Positions 45,782-58,295 of a stretch of DNA of 64,000 bases are shown piece by piece. Under the pieces are notes generated by a model. The model worked only from the letters and a program-made list of their open reading frames with translations, was not told where the DNA came from and ran no database searches. The stretch comes from Bombardia bombarda. Its lineage: Eukaryota > Ascomycota > Sordariomycetes > Sordariales > Lasiosphaeriaceae. The position numbers were made by a program, and so were the translations under genes. Location of the stretch: positions 1,922,001-1,986,000 of the forward strand of contig JAULSR010000003.1 in NCBI GenBank assembly GCA_030512295.1. The letters run 5' to 3'. The first letter of the stretch is position 1, and every line of letters starts with the position of its first letter.

Positions 45782-46989
45782 GTTTGTTTTTGTTCTTTTT
45801 GTTCTTTTTTTACATTTGTCATGCAGGCTGTTTGTGGCGTAACGATACATTCATTTGGGTACAAATGGTTCTCCTAACTGGTATGAAATGTCAGTTGTCA
45901 ATCAGCAATAACTGGTGCAACGTTGATCACGCGAGACAGAATGCTGTTCAAGTCTCATTACGTACATAAGAAATAGTTTGACCCTTTTTGGTAGGTGACA
46001 TAAACAATCATTTTTCACTTAATACAAAGAGTTGAATGACGCAAGTCATGAGACAACAGTGTATGGCCGTTGACTACATGTGGATTTAACTGAACATAAA
46101 AGGCAGGCTTATCACAGAGCAATCACAGATTTCAGCGTGCAACAAGACATCATCATACCTGCCCGATGTATCAACAGCTATCAAAGTATTTGAATGCGTT
46201 GATTACTTGCACACCATCAAAGTCACAACCGACAGAACATTTTAGTGTTAAGCCAGTCATTGGTTCACCAAAGTGGCCAGCCTTTCTAGCTTCTAGATCG
46301 AGGCTGCCGTGAGGGAGGGACCCCAAAAGACGCATATGAAGACAACACCAACCTCTATTGATACCACCAGACATCAAATGTGCAGCCAATCGCCAAGCTT
46401 ACCCAGCGCAAATTCATCAACCACGACAGAAACCATGACCCAGATGGCTGGGCCGCGACGTTATATCCCGTGTCATCAGCCGACAAGACGCATGAGCACA
46501 ACAAATGACAGGACACGTCGAAATTGACTTTATCCGCTAGCGCGCTGGTAATGGCCTGGGACGGCTCGTCTGGGAAGGTCGGAGGCTGGCCCGTTAATGT
46601 CGACTTTATGGCTGCACCATCGATTCCAGCATCAATGGGAGCCTGGGAGCTGGGAGGGAGACGGCATGCAGTCAAGTACGCGACTGGTCGTCCACTATCG
46701 AGTGGGCAGAAAAAAAAGACGACCCATCATGTAACGTTTAATTCAGAATGCGGGGAATGCCAGAGACAGACACCGCACGAGTCGAGGGACATGATGCGGA
46801 GAGTCATGCCAGCGCCCGGCACCCTGGACGGCGGTAGAACGCAACCATCTCGGATACCACCGAGGGGCGGTTCAATGTCAGTCAATCAGAAATGTACTTA
46901 TTGAACCGCTGTTTCCCTGTTTTGCCGGCGCCTGCTGTGCATGTCCCAGGCTTGCATAGGGATACTGACAAGATCGCGGCTTCCCAAAA
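45782..46989. other. 1.2 kb spacer upstream of the GH2 gene
   Basis: No gene is supported. The first 350 bases are AT-rich, and the right half should be the promoter of the gene at 46990. Short frames on both strands at 46300-46900 lack recognisable character. Confidence 0.45.
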
Positions 46990-49685
46990 ATGCGTCTCAC
47001 AAGCACGACCATCGCGCTTTCCCTGGGCGCGGTTGGCCTTAACGCGGCAGCCGCAACCAAAGCCACCACCCTCGTTTCTGCGCCAGGTCAGGTTGCAGCA
47101 GTGCCGGCATGGGATCTGCAATCATCGGCAAAGGCAGGGAGCGACCTAGCCGCCCTGTCAAAAACCGGCGTCGACACATCGTCCTGGCATCATGTCAACA
47201 AATCCAAATGCACTCTCATGGGGTGCTTGATTGAAAGCGGCTTCTACAACGACACCGAGCTCTTCTACTCGGACAACCTCAGCAAAGTCGACGCCAACCA
47301 GTTCCTCGTCCCCTGGCTCTACCGCAAGGAGTTCCAGCTCGATCCCGCCCGGGCAAGCATTACTTTTTGCAGACGCACGGCATCACCTCGCGCGCAGACG
47401 TCTTCCTGAACGGCAAGCAGGTCGCAGACAAGTCATCGCAGGTCGGCGCATATGGCGGACACACATACGACATCACGGGGCTCTCGAGCAAGGCCAACGC
47501 CCTCGTGATCCGCGCGTACCCGACCAGCTACTACTACGACTTTGCCATTGGCTGGGTGGATTGGAACCCATGGCCGGCTGACAACGGGACCGGCGTGTGG
47601 CGGGATGTCGAGATCAAGCAGACGGGTTCTGTTGCTCTGGGACCATTGCGTGTTGTCACACAAATCGGCACGCCACTAGGCAGCAAGCCCGCCGACGTGG
47701 CTCTCAAGGCGAAGGCGCAGAATCTGGAAAAGACGGCCGTCACCGTCACTGCCAGCGGCTCTATCACGCCTGCGGCCGGCGGCGAGCCACTCACATGGAG
47801 CAAGACAGTCACCCTCCCACCACTGTCCACCACCGACATTGTCCTCACAAACACCGTCAAACAGCCCGCCATCTGGTGGCCCAAGCAATGGGGCGACCAA
47901 CCCCTCTACAAAGCCAACCTAACAATCACCACCGCCGACGGCGCGCTCTCGGACTCTGCCCCAGGCAGCTTCGGCTTCCGCACCGTCACCTCGCGCGTCA
48001 ACGAGCACAACGACACCATCTTCAGCGTCAACGGGCAGCCATTCCAGGTCCTCGGCGCCGGCTACGCACCCGACATGTTCCTGCGATGGGATACCGCAAA
48101 ATGGGAGGCAGAGGGCAGGTACATCCTCGACCTGGGCTTCAACACCATCCGACTCGAAGGCAAGAACGAGCAGCCGCAGCTGTACGAGGTGGCCGACCGC
48201 CTCGGCATCATGATCATGCCGGGGTGGGAGTGCTGCGACAAGTGGGAGGCCTGGAGCTACAACGACAACCTCGCCGTGCCCACCCCCGTCTGGGTCGACG
48301 GCGACTACGTCGTCGCCAACGCCAGCATGGGCCACGAGGCCGCCATGATGCAGACGCATCCGAGCCTGCTCGTCTACCTGACGGGCAGCGACTACTGGCC
48401 CGACGACAAGGCCGCGCCCATGTACGTCAATACCCTGAAGGGCGCAGACTGGCAGGCGCCCATCATCTCGTCGGCCTCCAAGCGCAGCTACCCCGCCATC
48501 ACGGGGCCGTCTGGTCTCAAGATGGACGGCCCCTACGACTGGGTCCCGCCCAACTACTGGTTCGACACGGAGCCGGCCGCGAACCGGTTCGGCGCCGCGT
48601 TTGGCTTCGGGTCGGAGCTGGGCGCCGGCGTCGGCACCCCGGACCTGTCGAGCCTCAAGAAGTTTCTGTCGCCTGCTGATCTGGCGGATCTCTGGATGAG
48701 CCCGAACAAGAGCCTGTTCCACATGTCGCCGCCGACGTCGGATTTCCGCCACCGCACGATATACAACAACGCGCTGTGGAAGCGCTGGGGCGCGCCGACG
48801 TCGCTCGAGGACTATGTGGTGAAGGCGCAGATTACCGACTACGAGGCGACGCGCGCGCAGTACGAGGGGTACTCGGCCATGTGGAACGCCAAGCGGCCGG
48901 CCACGGGGCTTATTTACTGGATGCTGACGGGCGCGTTTCCGAGTCTGCACTGGAATATTTGGGATTATTACATGCATCCGGCGGGCGGGTATTTTGGGAC
49001 AAAGGTGGGGAGCAGGCTGGAGCATGTCGCGTATGACTATGTGCGGAAGTCGGTGCATTTGATCAATCACTCGTTGGATAGGAAGGGGGCGCGGAAGGTG
49101 CAGGTGGAGGTTGTTGATACGGCTGGCAAGACGACGTATAGCAATACTGTCTCGGTGACGACGGCGCCGAATACGAGTAAGAGTGTTGCGTCTTTGACGG
49201 CGGCGCTGAGTGGGAATAGAGACGTGGTTTTTTTGAAGCTGGTGTTGACGGATGGGAAGGGGGTGGTGGTCAGTAGGAATGTGTATTGGGTGGCCAAGGG
49301 GGTTGATGAGTTGGATTGGGACGGGTCGGATTGGTATGTCACGTATGTGACCAAGTACAGCGATTATACGGCGTTGAATAAGCTGGCGGCGGCAAATGTG
49401 AGCGCGACGGCGGTGGTGGGGAAGGGTGCTGCTGCCAGGGGAGAGACGACGGTGACGCTGGAGAATCTGTCGAGTGTGCCGGCATTTTTTGTCAGTTTGA
49501 ACTTGGTGGATAAGGCTGGAGGTGATGTGGTGCCGTTGACGTGGTCGGATAATTATGTCACGCTGTTTCCGAAGGAGAAGTTGACGGTGAGTGTGAGTCC
49601 GCTGGCTGGGGCGGCAACGCCGGCGGCGGTGGTGGTTGGGGGGAAGAATGTTGCGAGGCAGACGGTGGGGTTGACGAGGAAGTAG
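46990..49685 (+). CDS. GH2 exo-beta-D-glucosaminidase, interrupted by a one-base frameshift
   Basis: The ATG at 46990 opens a frame with a signal peptide (~21 residues, LNAAAA) that reads correctly to about 47348. The family-typical PGKHYFLQTHG block and everything after it lie in the next frame, running to the stop at 49685. One base is missing in the C-rich stretch 47344-47350. With it, the length would be 898 residues, as for fungal exo-glucosaminidases. The second frame shows an LGAGYAPDMFLRWD block, MPGWECCDKWEAW, GSDYWPDDKAAPMYVNTLKGADW, FGSELGAG (candidate catalytic Glu) and GLIYWMLTGAFPSLHW. These distinguish exo-chitosanases from beta-galactosidase or beta-mannosidase in GH2. The enzyme removes glucosamine from the non-reducing end of chitosan, outside the cell. 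No splice pair restores the frame, so this is either a recent null allele or a sequence error. Confidence 0.85.
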
Positions 49686-51119
49686 AGGGTTATATGAAGA
49701 GGACTTTTATGATACTGTGTAGATTGGTGGTGATAATTAGTCATGTAGTTGTACATGTTGTCGAATCTGAAGCTGTTTCCCGTGTTGCTAGTGGAGTATT
49801 GTTGTGAGGTCGTGAGTAAAGACTTAACAAGTTGTCTTGTATCTCGAGATGCCGTATTCGCTTCGTGGAATCTGTTTTTTGTGCTTGATACTATTCCCAT
49901 TCCAAGAGGAATCGTTAGAAAGCAGGATTGAGTAGTCAGCAGAGAAACGAGTTTGCAGAGCGAGTACGAAGTACTATTGAGGCAAGGCATCATCTCATCA
50001 GCGAGAAACGGGTGCGATATCACCCCATGGAATTACTGTCAGCGGTGGTGGGGGCTTGAATAGTGATTAGTAGAGTCCTGTCTCTGTTAGTGCAACGACC
50101 AAATATACAGGAAGATACTAACAGCTGTTAACTAACCTTAGCATCAAACTGGCTCTCCTGCTTTGGTTCAACCGCTCGTCTCGGAAGTTCGCATGAAAAC
50201 AATTTGATCCATCGCGCGGAAATCCGCAGTACGGAATGGTCAGCCGGAAATGCAACGGAGCAACACAACAATGGTGGGCGTGGGCGATGCGCATCGCTAC
50301 ACAGCTCCCAATGGGGGTCGCGAAACGAGGTGGTGGGTATAAAGTTACAGCGGGCATGGTTCGAGCACATCGTCCTTCCTCATCTGGAGTCGAGCTACTC
50401 CACAATCTGCAACGGTCCGGTGCGCTTCCTCTCGAGGGGGAAGGACAGCCAAGCGAGCCAAGCTGCCTCGGAACAGCACAAGCTTCGACAAGCTTCAACA
50501 AGCTTTGGTAAGCTTTGTCAAGCTTCCTATCGGCAGCTCTGATTGGGCAATGGCTGCGCGGGCATCAGAATGGCCCACCCACGTCCGCGGGTCAATGGGC
50601 CAATAAACTGACAGACGATCGCCCGCCTCCAGAGCGACCATCGCCAAGAGAGGAAGCTCGCCCTTTACCTGTCAATCCTGTCCTCCCCAAGCTGCATGAT
50701 GTGATTAATCATGGCCAGTCCCAACCACACCAGCGCATGGATTCATACCGCCTAGAACCCTGTCCGCCTGTCTAGCTTCTGGTGTTGACGCTTGTGATCA
50801 GCGCGGGTTTACTGCGGTCGCGTGCGGCATGGAGTCTTTTTCTGTCCAAGGTCGCGGCCATCGGGCGAATACAGGCTCAATCTAAACAACCAACCCCTGT
50901 CGCCATGCCATGCGCGTTAAGATTCTAGAGACAGAACCGGGTTTGACACGGGTTGATAAAGAGGGCATCCCCGTTTTCTGGTTGCGGAAAACAGTCGCCC
51001 CTCACCCCTCCTCCCTCCTCCCTCCTCTCCACCTCCCCCCTCTCCCTCTCGTTGATCGACTGAATCGATCGCGAGACTGATTGAGCGTCGACGCAACGGT
51101 ACTCGGTACACGAGACAAG
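49686..51119. other. 1.4 kb spacer upstream of the sedolisin
   Basis: It holds the 3' UTR of the GH2 gene on the left and the promoter of the S53 protease on the right. A decamer repeat array lies at 50477-50526. The ~100 bases before 51060 are very C/T-rich. No gene is supported. Confidence 0.5.
50477..50526. repeat. Five-unit 10-bp repeat containing AAGCTT
   Basis: AGCTT recurs at 50481, 50491, 50501, 50511 and 50521, at an exact 10-base period (units like ACAAGCTTCG). It lies about 600 bases upstream of the sedolisin ATG. The spacing equals about one helical turn. Confidence 0.85.
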
Positions 51120-53589
51120 ATGCTTCTCCTTCGCCTTGCTGCCACTGTGGCTAGCGGTCTGGTCCTCGGGGCAGTCGCGAACCCCATCGCTGGCCATGAG
51201 CGCCTCCAGGTTGCCAAACGCGAGGTGCCCGCGACTCACATCCTCCACGAGAGAGGGTTGCCCAGCTGGAGCAAATCCTGGGAGAAGAAGGAAAGGGTGC
51301 CCTCCACCGCGGTGCTACCCATGCGCATCGGCCTGAAGCAGTCTAACCTGGACGCTGGCCACGACATGCTAATGGACATGTAAGTCCCCGATTGGTTGTA
51401 CAAAGTTGTTATGTAGCTCGGCATGATGAAGCTGACTCACGCTCGACAGCTCGGATCCCGCATCACCCAACTTTGGAAACCACCTGTCTTCCCAGGAAGT
51501 GATTAGCATGTTTGCGCCCCCAGAGGACAGTGTCCAGATTGTGACAGACTGGGTTGTCGCAAGTGGGATTGCAGCGAAGCGCATTTCTCAGTCCAGCAAC
51601 AAGCAGGTACGACATCCCTGAACCAAACGCGACAGACAGAGCTGACCATACCAGTGGATCCAATTCGATGCCGCCGCAGCCGAAGTCGAGAACCTGCTGT
51701 TCACCGACTACTACATCTTTGAGCACATCGCCACCGGGACCAAGAACGTGGCCTGCGACGAATACCACATCCCCCAGAACATTCAGGAGCACATCGACTA
51801 CATCACCCCTGGGATCAGACTCCGCGTGGACCCAGCCAAGGCAAGGAAGCTCAAGCGGGACCCGGTCGAGAAGCGAGGAGTTCGTGCTTCGCATCTCCTT
51901 GTCCCAATCGCAAACCCGGCCTTGCCAACGCTTCCTCCGCTGAACTCCACTGCGTGCAACAAATATGTTACACCAGACTGCATTCGAGGTAAGACGCACA
52001 ATCTTAGTACAGCTAGGTTGGGCCTAACAAGTGAGACAGCTCAGTACGACGTCCCCGAGGGATCAACCGCGACTCCTGGCAACGAACTCGGTGTTTTCGA
52101 GAGTCTGAACGACCATTACTCCAAGGAAGACCTCGATGCCTACTGGAGCAATGTCTACCCGTAAGTAATGCTGCCTGAATCTCGGTGAAACATGGGCTGA
52201 CAAGGGTAGGAAAATCCCTAATGGCACTTATCCTATTGAGAAGCTAATCGATGGCGCCATTGGCGCTGCGCAGACTGCGGATGAGGTTGGCCCCGAGTCT
52301 AACCTGGATTTCCAGTCTGCCTGGCCTCTGATCTGGCCGCAAAAGGCCGTTCTCTTCCAGACCGATGACCAGTACATTGAGATCAACCAGACTGAGCTCA
52401 ACACCCCCTTCCTCGGCTTCTGGAACAGTAAGCCTCCCGCTTCTCCATGTCTGTTGCCACCATAACTGACCAAATACTAGCATTCTTCGATGCCCTGGAT
52501 GGCAGCTACTGCACCTACAGCGCATTTGGCGAGACCGGCAACTGCAAGAAGGCCGAGTGCCTTGACCCCATCTACCCCGACAACAACCCGGGCGGCTACA
52601 CGGGCAAGCTCCAGTGCGGCGTATACAAGCCGACCAACGTCATCTCCATCTCGTATGGCGGAGGCGAGGCCGATCTCCCCTTCTACTACACCAAGCGCCA
52701 GTGCTCCGAGATCCTGAAGCTCGGACTCCAGGGCATCACTGTCGTGATCTCATCTGGCGACTCTGGTGTGGGATCATACGAGGGCGACGGCGGCTACGCG
52801 AACGGGTGCGCTGGCAAGGATGGCAAGGTGTTTTACCCCGCCACCGAGGCCAGCTGCCCGTACGTGCTGGCGGTCGGCTCGACCGTCTTCCAGGGCAACG
52901 TCACCAAGAACAGCCCCAAGCTGCAGGAGGTGGCCACCACGCGGTTCGCGTCGGGCGGCGGGTTCTCCAACATCTTCGACACCCCGCTCTACCAGGTCGG
53001 CGCTGTCGCGTCGTACTTCAGCAAGGTCAAGCTCGACTTTACCGGTTACTTTAACCCCGGCCAGAACTTTAGCAGCGTCGGCAGGGGCGTGTTTCGTATC
53101 GGTGGTCGTGGGTATCCGGATGTGGCTGCCGTTGGTGACAACTATGTCGTTCGCACAAACGGCGCGTGGCGCACAATTGGTGGCACGTCGCTGTCGGCGC
53201 CGGTGTGGGCTGCCATGTTGACGTTGGTGAATGAGGAGCGGATTAAGCTCGGGAAGAGGACGATTGGCTTCGTTAACCCGATTCTTGTGAGTGAATCTTC
53301 TGTCCTCTCAAGTTTTGATGATGCTGCTCTTGGCAATGGAGACGCTGATATCTGCACGACAGTACGCACACCCCGAGATCTTCAATGACGTCACTGTTGG
53401 CTCCAACCCCGCCTGCGACTCCACGGGATTCTTGGCAGCTCCTGGGTGGGACCCTGTCTCTGGTCTTGGGTGAGTTTTTTTCCAGCCTATCACAGCAGGT
53501 CTTGGCGGATCTTCTTACTGACAAACTGCGGGGAAAATAGTTCTCCCAAATTCCCAAAGCTTAAGAAGCTGCTTGTGGGCCTTCCCTAG
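51120..53589 (+). CDS. Secreted sedolisin (S53) tripeptidyl-peptidase-like protease
   Basis: Eight exons: 51120-51379, 51450-51606, 51655-51988, 52040-52160, 52210-52427, 52481-53286, 53363-53469 and 53541-53589, giving 683 residues. A signal peptide (~20 residues) precedes a pro-kumamolisin propeptide (~35-200). The catalytic triad fits the family: Glu320 and Asp324 in ESNLDFQ (spacing four), the oxyanion Asp457 in SSGDSGVG, and Ser600 in GGTSLSAP. The C-terminal NDVTVGSNPAC and final GLG-x-P segments belong to the calcium site. These are acid proteases secreted by fungi; most release tripeptides from N-termini. The basic KLKRDPVEKR region near residue 190-200 may be the maturation cleavage site. 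Several N-glycosylation sequons are present. Confidence 0.95.
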
Positions 53590-54667
53590 ATGACAAATTG
53601 GGTGTCGATTAAATAGATCTATTTTCCGTTTTACCCATTATACCATACTGGAAATATAACGAAAAGTACATGTGATTCAATAATACCCATCCCCAAGTTC
53701 AACTTCACGTCGCAAAGTCAGTCCACAAAGACAAACAGCAAAATGGATGCATCCAAACAACTACATTTATATATGAAGATTAGTATAGCTAGATAGCTAT
53801 TTTAGCCTCTGGTTAGTGCGTTTGCGTTGCAACTATTTTAAAAACTTAAAAATTAAAAGAATTGTATTTATAAACTGTTTGATGATGGGTTTAGGCGATG
53901 GCGCATGCGAAGCGTGGGTCTGTGCGGCATTCTCAATACTGTAAGCTAAAGAAAAGGGTTTACAGAGTCCACAAAAGTGGGGCAAAACTGCAAGCCATTT
54001 AATCGACATCACAAATTGAGGGTTGCGCTGCGATTTTCTAGCGGCGTTCCATAAGTGATTCTTAGACGATAGAGATCGAAGCTAGGATGCAACGACCAAC
54101 AAAGCGAGCACTGGAATAAAAGCGAAATTTCACACACTTGGACTCTTGGATGACGAATCGGACAAACGGATATCCCCAACCCTGAATATGATCAACATGA
54201 ACTTTGAGGATAATCTATTCACCTTGATACCCTTCACACACCCCTGTCCCTGATCTTGATGATCTACAGTGCCAACCAACCAAAGAGAAATCGTGGTTGA
54301 GCGAGCAGGCAGTTACCTTACTGAGCATCATACGATGTGACGCTTCTCTGCATCGCTGCGTCTCTGCATCGCTGCGTCTCTGTGTAGATAGAGCATTAGC
54401 ATGACAAAGCGAATTGTGGAAGAAAACGACAGAAATTCCATGTCGATCAAGGAAGTCTCTGCGACGGTTGTGATATAAATCTGCGAAGGAACCCGACGTT
54501 ATAGACCTTATCGCTTGCACTGCCATTCAAAGAAACCTCAAATAAGACAACCAACTCCCTGTAACACATCTCATCTTACCTCACTCATCTCACCAGTCTT
54601 GCAAACAACACCCTTACTTACCTACCTACCCCCCACACAGTTCACATCCAACCACCAACCCACCAAA
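53590..54667. other. 1.1 kb AT-rich spacer
   Basis: 53600-53880 is strikingly AT-rich compared with its surroundings, with many TA steps and A/T runs. A 16-base tandem repeat lies at 54345-54376. The last ~120 bases before 54668 are A/C-rich leader of the oxidoreductase. No gene is supported. Confidence 0.5.
54345..54376. repeat. 16-bp tandem repeat, two units plus partial
   Basis: TCTCTGCATCGCTGCG occurs twice in direct succession, then begins a third time (TCTCTG). It lies about 290 bases before the MDR oxidoreductase ATG. Confidence 0.9.
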
Positions 54668-55766
54668 ATGTCCATCCCGTCCACCCAAAAGCAATGGGTC
54701 GTCGAGACCACCAAGAAGGACTTTGACGGCCTCGTCTTCCACGACGACGCGCCCGTCCCCCAGGTCGGCGACAATGACGTACTCGTCCGCCTCCACGGCG
54801 CGTCGCTCAACTTCCGCGACCTCATCATGCCCAAGGGCACCTACTTCTTCGTGCACACCATCCCCGTCGTCGCCGGCTCCGACGGCGCCGGCGAGGTCGT
54901 GGCCGTCGGCCCCGCCGTCACCAAGTGGCAGAAGGGCGACAAGGTCGTCACCCTCTTCAACCAGAAGCACCAGAGCGGCCCCATGACCCAGGACGCCTTC
55001 GACTCGGGCCTCGGCGGCGTCATCGACGGCACCCTCCGCCAGTACGGCGTCTTCAGCGAGGAGGGGCTCGTCCGCATGCCCAGCAACCTGTCCTACACCG
55101 AGGCGGCGACGCTCACCTGCGCCGGTCTCACTTCGTGGAACGCCCTCTACGGGCTCCGGCCCGTCAAGAGGGGCGACACCGTGCTGGTGATGGGCACGGG
55201 CGGCATCAGCTTGTTTGCGCTGCAGTTCGCCAAGGCGGCGGGCGCGACGGTGATTGCGACGACGTCGTCGGCGGAGAAGGGCGAGATGTTGAAGAGGCTG
55301 GGCGCGGACCATGTTATTAACTACAGGGAGGATGGGAACTGGGGGGAGACGGCGCGGAAGCTGACGCCGGGCGGGCAGGGGGTGGATTATGTGCTGGAGC
55401 TGGGCGGCGCCGAGACGGTGCCGCAGAGCATCAAGGCGATCAAGTTTGAGGGCATCATGTCGACGATTGGGCTGCTTGGTGGCGAGATGCCCAAGCAGAG
55501 CATCATGGAGACGCTGACCAGCATCTTTATCGCGCGCGGTGTCTATGTGGGCTCCAAGAGCCTGATGGAGGATATGGTGGCGGCGGTGGAGAAGCATGAT
55601 ATCCATCCGGTGCTGGACAAGCGAGTGTTTACGCTGGAGGAGACGAGGGAGGCGTATGATTACATGGTGAGTTTCTTGGGCGGTGGGTTTTGGAGGGAAT
55701 GTTTGCTAACAGTTGTGATAGTGGTCGGCCAAGCACTCCGGAAAGGTGGTGATCAAGATCGATTAG
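54668..55766 (+). CDS. Zinc-independent MDR oxidoreductase (quinone-reductase type)
   Basis: Two exons, 54668-55666 and 55722-55766, give 347 residues. The last exon encodes only 14 residues plus stop (WSAKHSGKVVIKID), the normal family C-terminus. The N-terminal GroES-like fold holds LNFRDLIMPKG, followed by the GSDGAGEVVAVG core. The nucleotide-binding motif is GTGGISLFALQFAKAAGATVIATT. The four-cysteine structural zinc loop and Cys/His catalytic zinc ligands are missing, so it belongs to the zinc-less NADPH-dependent MDR group rather than true alcohol dehydrogenases. The likely reaction is reduction of a quinone or an activated enone double bond in the cytosol; the substrate is unknown. 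There is no targeting signal. Confidence 0.92.
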
Positions 55767-56372
55767 GCTTGGAGCATGCGACAGATGGGGTTGGGATATT
55801 GGGGTTATTCAGTGGCGTTTCTTAGCAGTTGTTTTGAACCAAATATTGTGAGTACGAATATAGACGGGGGCCCAATGCCTCTCACACACCTGCAGTCTCG
55901 AGTGTCAAAGTGATCGTCGCACCCCACGCTGTGTGCCGGTTCTCAATGTCTTAGTGGAGGTTGCGGTCAATCACGTTGCCAGAAAATCGCCAATGACAGG
56001 ACAGGGATAGCTACCATGTTGTGAGGGTGTAATAAGCTGTAGATATTGATCCTCGACGAAAAGGGGGGTCTTTGTAACAGATGTATCGGTATGTGGGTGT
56101 GATGCCGACTCATAGGTCACGTATATGAGTTACTTATCATCAATATCGTCCCTAGTCCAGGTCGAATTTCCCTTAGGCAGTGCTGTGGCTGGCCTCGCCG
56201 GTGATACATCGTCGCTACAAGCACCCCCTCTCCAGGTTTCCCGGCCCCTTTATCAACGCAATCACTGGTATTCCCTTGAATCTGCAGCTTGTGGGAGGGA
56301 GATAGCATGCCTACATTAAGCGGCTGCACGATAAATATGGCAGGTCCTAAATAACCTAGGCTAATCTCTGAT
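55767..56372. terminator. Convergent 3' ends of MDR and GH43 genes
   Basis: 606 bases between two converging stop codons, expected to hold both 3' UTRs. No gene or clear repeat was seen. Confidence 0.4.
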
Positions 56373-57531
56373 TTACGCTGGTTCACCAGATGGGCCGACA
56401 AGAACCACGCCAAGTGCATCAGCCTTCCCAAAGTCCGGCGTGCCGTCAGCTTTCCAGTTGACCTTCTTGGCCTCCGTATACCTACTCCCGCTGCAGGAAC
56501 CCGTCTTGGTCGAGGTGGCGTGATAAATATTCCAGATTTCCGACTCATCTGGACTGACGAAGAAGCTGTTTCATCACCATCAGTATGTCTTGCTGCAAAC
56601 GATCATCCCCTCATTGAACAAAACAATCACAAAAACCTCACCCATTATGCCCCGTCCCATAATTCCCATTCGCCGAACTGAACACAGGCCCCGTCTTGGT
56701 CCAGCTGCTGGCCAGCGTCGGGTCCCCCGCGCCTTTATACGTCAGCAGCCCCAGCTGGTAGCTGTCAGTCCAGCAGTCGCTCGCGCTGTAGGCCAGAAAC
56801 GTCTTGTTGCCGTGGAAGAGCGCCGCGGGGCCCTCGTTGACGGCGTTGCCGACCTTCTCCCAGGCCAGCGTCGGCTCCGAGAGCGTCTTGGACGCGCCGA
56901 GCGCCGTGGGCGAGGTCATGGGCGCGATGCACAGGGACTGGACTTTGGCGCGGGGGAAGCATGAGTAGACAAAGTAGTTTTTGGTGGGGAAGCGCAGGAC
57001 GGTGCCGTCGATGCCCCAGGTGGTGGTCAGCTGGCTGGCGTAGGTGAAGGTGTCCCATGGGGTGGCGCCGCCTGGGGGATGGTGAGCTTCTTTCTGCGTA
57101 TGTAGGGGTCAAGACATACCCTTCAGAACGTGGCTGCGCTGCCCATCCAGGTTGGCCTCGTTTCCTGCGGTGTAGTATATCCACCAGCTGTTATCTTGTC
57201 AGATGATGGGCTTTATGCTGAGTCTGCTACAGAAATGAGATGTGTACCTGTTGTTGATCCAGTGCAGCTCAGGTGCCCAGACATTGCAGCATCGTGCCGA
57301 GTTGGAATCCGTCCAGACGACTTTGGTCTGGCCGGTCCTGAGACCTCCCAAGGTTGTTGCACGGGTGATTTGGAGGTTGCTCCACGTCGTCGTCATCAGG
57401 TAATAGTAGCCACCTGAGACGACGATATGTGGGTCTGAGCCATCTTTGGCCTTGAGAGGATTGGAGAAGGAGGCTGCTGAGACAAACCCAGTTAGGGCTG
57501 TGATAACCAATATGACTGAGGTGAACTTCAT
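56373..57531 (-). CDS. Secreted GH43 glycoside hydrolase (arabinofuranosidase-type)
   Basis: Four exons, 57531-57248, 57187-57120, 57071-56642 and 56565-56373, give 324 residues. A signal peptide of ~19 residues ends at VSAA. The five-bladed beta-propeller catalytic set is visible: Asp33 (SDPHI, base), Asp139 (GIDGT, pKa modulator) and Glu197 (NEGPAALF, acid). The WAPELHW block is also typical. The sequence resembles fungal extracellular exo-arabinanases/alpha-L-arabinofuranosidases of GH43; xylosidase activity cannot be excluded. It would trim arabinose from pectic arabinan. The start faces another GH43 gene in a divergent pair. The 68-base second exon is short but essential to blade 2. Confidence 0.92.
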
Positions 57532-58295
57532 GTTGGGCTTGAGTTGACTTGGTGCTTGTGATGTCAGTTCTGTTTCAACCCGGTAGGTGGATTTGTTTTA
57601 GTATTTCAACGAAGCTGTTCCTTAGCATTGGAGAACGTCCTCACATCTTGCCTCCATAGCTCTGATTATATCGAGCCGGGGGGAAATCTCGATCTCACAA
57701 GCAAAAACAGTGTCGCACTCCGTGCTGGCCACTTCTACAACCGCTCAAATTACATCATCTTTGGTCCTGGCTGGCTATTAGCTGCTAAGGCGGAGGAGGG
57801 CAGTAGCCGAGATGATCAACTAAGGTCAAGGCAGACGATCTGACTGGCGGAAATACCACAGGGTAGTAGCCGGAAGTTTGTTGATAGCAAAATCTGGGGT
57901 ATTGTAACGCTGGGTGGAGATGGCTTATTGGAGCGCCTATCTGCCGTTGGTGGTTTAGGTGCTGGTGTACAACACCAAACATCAAACACAAGACTGCTAC
58001 TTGGTGCTTGGTTTTTGACTTTGCGAACAAATGTTCTTGGCCTCATAGCAACAGAGGGTGAATGGTGGAATTGAGGTTTCGTGCGTCAGGTGTTTCTTTG
58101 ACGAAGATGAGTAAACGAAAACGCAAAGTAACGTACGTGGAAGGGGGCTAGAGGCTCCATCAGGTTCCCCTTCATCCTAACCCATTGAGGTTGATATATC
58201 AAGTCATGGCTGTCTATATCCGGCAGAAGTCTCGAGTTAGCAAATCCAACGCTCAAAGGTTTAGTGACAAACTCTTGCCAAAAAAAAAGCACCGC
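57532..58295. promoter_or_regulatory. Shared divergent promoter of two GH43 genes
   Basis: 764 bases between two head-to-head GH43 start codons. No gene lies inside. The arrangement suggests co-regulation, perhaps by arabinose-responsive factors, but I did not identify a proven binding site by eye. Confidence 0.55.

Noticed and set aside
47347..47378. Tiny GC-AG intron as explanation for the GH2 frame break
   Set aside because: The only GCAAG...TTTTTGCAG pair would be about 20 bases, too short to be spliced, and would delete the conserved HYFLQ block.
47919..49070. 383-residue minus-strand open frame inside the GH2 gene
   Set aside because: It is an Arg/Val/Gly-rich antisense shadow of a GC-rich coding region with clear GH2 motifs on the other strand.
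54626..55606. 326-residue minus-strand open frame inside the MDR gene
   Set aside because: It is an Arg/Leu/Ala-rich antisense shadow; the plus strand encodes a complete oxidoreductase.
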